Shown piece by piece: positions 61,876 to 64,000 of a stretch of 64,000 bases of DNA (its first letter is position 1; every line of letters begins with the position of its first letter). The stretch comes from Deinococcus hopiensis KR-140. GTDB lineage: Bacteria; Deinococcota; Deinococci; Deinococcales; Deinococcaceae. The notes beneath the pieces are model-generated. The model was given only the letters and a program-made list of their open reading frames with translations, searched no databases and was not told the origin of the DNA. The stretch spans positions 186,001-250,000 of the forward strand of contig NZ_FWWU01000005.1 in assembly GCF_900176165.1 (NCBI RefSeq), in the 5' to 3' direction. The position numbers and the translations under genes are program-made.

Positions 61876-61901
61876 TATCCACAGTACCCTGGGGCCTGAT
61901 C

Positions 61902-61942
61902 AGAGAGAAGCGTCGTGCCCCAGGGGCATGACGCTTCTCTCT
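61902..61942. repeat. 41-bp near-perfect palindrome
   Basis: Two 20-bp arms (left begins AGAGAGAAGCGTC, right ends GACGCTTCTCTCT) surround a single A; only one G-T pair breaks the symmetry. It is 27 bp upstream of the gene at 61875. It could be a very strong bidirectional terminator or a protein-binding or processing site. Confidence 0.6.
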
Positions 61943-62286
61943 TCCCCTATTTTGACCGTGAACCTGCCGTCCCCGTTTTCCCGTGGGTACGGACACCTGG
62001 CGCTGGAGACCTTCCCAACATCGACCATCAATCAGGGCCCACCCACACTTTCGCCCACCCAGACGGTCACCGCCTCCCGTTTCGCGCTCCTGAAGGTGTA
62101 CGTCACCCGGTACATTCGGCTGATGAACGTTCCATCCATCGCCTTCTGCCCGTTGACCATCGCCACTTCCCGCCGGTAGAGCAGGTCCGGGTCTTCCCCG
62201 GATCGAGGTCCACCGGCTGCTCTACAGGGGTTTACGGTAGCGCGACCATCCAGGCGAACAAATCTTATTCACGCACCGTGCTCCGA

Positions 62287-62512
62287 CTACCTGGCAGGGT
62301 CCGTTCGCGATGAATTTGTGGTGCCGAACAGCCACACCACTTCTGCACGGGTGCTGAACGCCGCGTTCACGGCGAGATACCGCTCGTAGGTCGTCGGTTG
62401 GGGCTGCAAAGAGGGCCTCGTCCTCAGAGAGGGCGAAGGAGGTCAGCATGTACTTCTGCAAACCGCTGATCTCCCCAGCATTCGCGATCCCCTCTGGTGC
62501 CGCAGCTTCCAC
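62287..62512 (-). pseudogene. Decayed ORF, phage-like
   Basis: 'MEAAAPEGIANAGEISGLQKYMLTSFALSEDEALFAAP' in one frame continues one base away as 'QPTTYERYLAVNAAFSTRAEVVWLFGTTNSSRTDPAR' to a stop at 62287. One indel near 62395. It is of the size of small phage structural or chaperone proteins, but unassigned. Between 61943 and 62286 I see no gene. Confidence 0.35.
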
Positions 62513-62822
62513 CTCGTGTCCCCAGTCTTCTCTGCCATGGCATATCCCGAGCGCGGTCCATCTTCTCCTCCCACCTCACCGGCACACCATTCAGTCCCCT
62601 CCGCCCGGAAGGTCACGTCACTGGAGTGATGCATGACCGCCAGTGCAGAAGGGGACGCGCCCTCCGCCGCCGTCACCAGCCCATCACGAGGTTCCCAGAA
62701 CAATGCTTTTGTGCAGGTACCCAGTCGGTCTGCGTCTGCCGCTACACCAGAGTCGGGAAGCGCATGGCGATGTCCTCGGACGTAGGCTCAGGTGGCCGGT
62801 CACCCACAATCATATCGGGCGT

Positions 62823-62960
62823 CTACGCTTTGACCCAAACGATCGCCTGCGTCAGTAACACTTCCTGCTGACCTTCCGTCAGCGCGGCGAACGCCCTATG
62901 TAGCCGCTCTGCTGTGGATGATGTCAGCAGCGTGTTTCCACTTTCCACGATGTGGACGCC
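62823..62960 (-). pseudogene. C-terminal relic of an XRE-type regulator
   Basis: 'HIVESGNTLLTSSTAERLHRAFAALTEGQQEVLLTQAIVWVKA' fits the last helices and tail of a Cro/CI-type repressor ('V..VESG...P....L.RL..AL'). The recognition helix upstream is interrupted by stops. A continuing relic in the same frame ('PDMIVGDRPPEPTSEDIAMRFPTLV') lies downstream at 62745-62822, ending at another stop. Confidence 0.4.
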
Positions 62961-63202
62961 CTGGCACTACGGGCAGGTGGAGCCTGCGCAACACCTGTCA
63001 CACGCCTGAAACCACCATTCATCTGTATGTTTTGACAAAAGGTGAATGCCAACCTTCTTTGAAGAAATCAAGGCGCCCTCCGGGTTGCCTTCTGTTGCCG
63101 CTGCTCTTGGGGCCGGCACAACCTGACACAAGGGTAGGGGGCAAGGCCCCCTCAAGAGCATGAGGCATCGGAGCACTTGAAACCGTCGTGAGAGCCAGCG
63201 AC

Positions 63203-63835
63203 TTACACCAACTGCTTAAGTGGCAGGTGCCCGAGAATCATGTCGATGGGATCGGGTTGTTCCAGAGCTGCGATCCAGTCCAGCACCCGATCGCTGAACC
63301 CACCCACGCTGATCAGGCGTGGGTGCCCCCCCGCGAAACTGGCGCTGTACCCCGCAAGGTTGAGCACGTAAGCGTGCCGCCGCTCGTCTGCGTCAAGGTA
63401 ACGCTGCAGCCTGCTCCAAGCTTCATCGGCCACCTGCTCGTCGGTCAGAACAACGATCCGGTCAAAGTGTCTCGCAAATGCCGCTTCAAAGGCGGGTAAC
63501 AGGTACGTTCCCCCGCCCACCTCATGTTCTGTTTTCTGAATCCGCTGGGCCGCCTGCAAGGCGCTCGGAATATTCCCCAGCCCCACCGCCTTGAAGTACG
63601 TCCCGAACGCATAGACCTTGCATCCGACCTGACGCCCAATGAGTCCACCCAAGGTACAAGCGGCGTCCATTCGTGAGATGGTCCCCCGGTCCGAGAGGGG
63701 AGCGTACATGGAACCGCTGAGGTCCACGAACACAGCCGTCTGACCTTGGAGCTTTCCCAGCCGCTGTATTGAGTACTCCATGGCCGTTTCGAGGGCTGAC
63801 AGCAGGGCGGGCGGGACGTTTAGAGCACTTGTCAT
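63203..63835 (-). pseudogene. C-terminal vWA domain of a Ro60/Rsr-like (TROVE) protein, truncated
   Basis: 210 codons remain of a protein that is normally over 500 residues. The von Willebrand A domain has its metal site: 'TAVFVDLSGSMYAPLSD' (D-x-S-G-S, about residues 38-42), then 'GGGTYLLPAFEAA' and 'RIVVLTDEQ'. The lead-in 'LSALETAMEYSIQRLGKLQG' is typical of TROVE proteins, which bind Y RNA and help RNA quality control (Rsr in Deinococcus). The RNA-binding HEAT-repeat part is missing. The first few codons ('MTSALNV') lie at the end of the IS630-type element, whose insertion removed the rest. Confidence 0.75.
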
Positions 63836-64000
63836 AATGAGAGCATGAAAGCTGTTGGGGGGCGAGGGTACAGTCTGGATCTGCGGGAACGGGTGGTCGC
63901 GGCGGTCGAAGGCGGTCAGACTCGGAAAGAGGTCGCCCGGTTGTACCGAATGCGCATCGAAACCGTAGATACCTATCTGGAAAAGCAGCGCCTGGGAACG
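63815..64000 (+). mobile_element. IS630-type element, left end, continuing past the window
   Basis: The transposase frame starts at 63845; the preceding TTTAGAGCACTTGTCATAA is probably the terminal repeat (placed by analogy, its partner is outside the window). It interrupts the Ro60-like gene. Confidence 0.55.
63845..64000 (+). CDS. IS630-family transposase, N-terminal part
   Basis: 52 codons are visible from the ATG at 63845: 'YSLDLRERVVAAVEGGQTRKEVARLYRMRIETVDTYLEKQRLG'. This is the helix-turn-helix domain with which IS630/Tc1-type transposases begin. The DDE domain would follow beyond position 64000. IS630-type elements insert at TA, the same target inferred for the 115-bp MITEs in this window. 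Confidence 0.85.
   Translation, partial: MKAVGGRGYSLDLRERVVAAVEGGQTRKEVARLYRMRIETVDTYLEKQRLGT

Overview
The window looks like accessory DNA of a Deinococcus-type bacterium, plausibly a plasmid or megaplasmid. The DNA is GC-rich with strongly GC-biased third codon positions. Several genes have a TANNNT -10 element about 6 nt before the start codon, the leaderless pattern I associate with Deinococcus. There is a Ro60/Rsr-like fragment, and a replication-initiator-like gene carries iterons inside its own reading frame. Family assignments come from reading the protein sequences; no database search was possible.

Layout: 0-5 kb holds two large exported proteins (one beta-rich and open at the left edge, one with fibronectin type III-like repeats). 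5-14 kb is a mosaic of small genes (DUF1990, GNAT, DUF3006-like, LURP-one-like, a His/Ser-rich membrane protein), an IS4-type relic and decayed genes. 14-25 kb is calmer, mostly exported or membrane proteins (GlsB/YeaQ, BMP-type binding protein, TspO-like, DUF2330). A P-loop gene at 25.0-25.6 kb sits between perfect 17-bp inverted repeats. 25.6-32.5 kb holds a TPR-GGDEF cyclase and two divergent transporter/regulator pairs (MFS with an ArsR-like regulator, MFS with a DeoR regulator), each with a visible operator candidate.

33.5-43.6 kb is the main metabolic locus: a leftward amino-sugar operon (ROK repressor, sugar-binding protein, two ABC permeases, two Gfo/Idh/MocA dehydrogenases, nagA, SIS-type deaminase) with a ROK kinase divergent from it. 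No ABC ATPase is present, so one must be supplied from elsewhere. nagA is frameshifted in a G-run just after its metal-binding His-x-His.

44-64 kb is mobile and decaying: an IS5-type unit with a passenger ORF, a LOV-GGDEF photoreceptor, two tail-to-tail integrase relics, a degraded copy of the rep 3' end with its small downstream genes, an IS4-type relic, the intact rep gene, two divergent Ig-like lipoproteins with a 115-bp MITE between them, a complete IS21 element with a 4-bp target duplication, phage-like relics, and a Ro60-like gene cut by an IS630-type element that runs off the right edge.

The most notable items are the 22-bp iteron array inside rep, the repeated pair of small genes downstream of rep and its copies, the inverted-repeat-bounded P-loop cassette, and the 115-bp MITE family. 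No CRISPR array, rRNA or tRNA was recognised.
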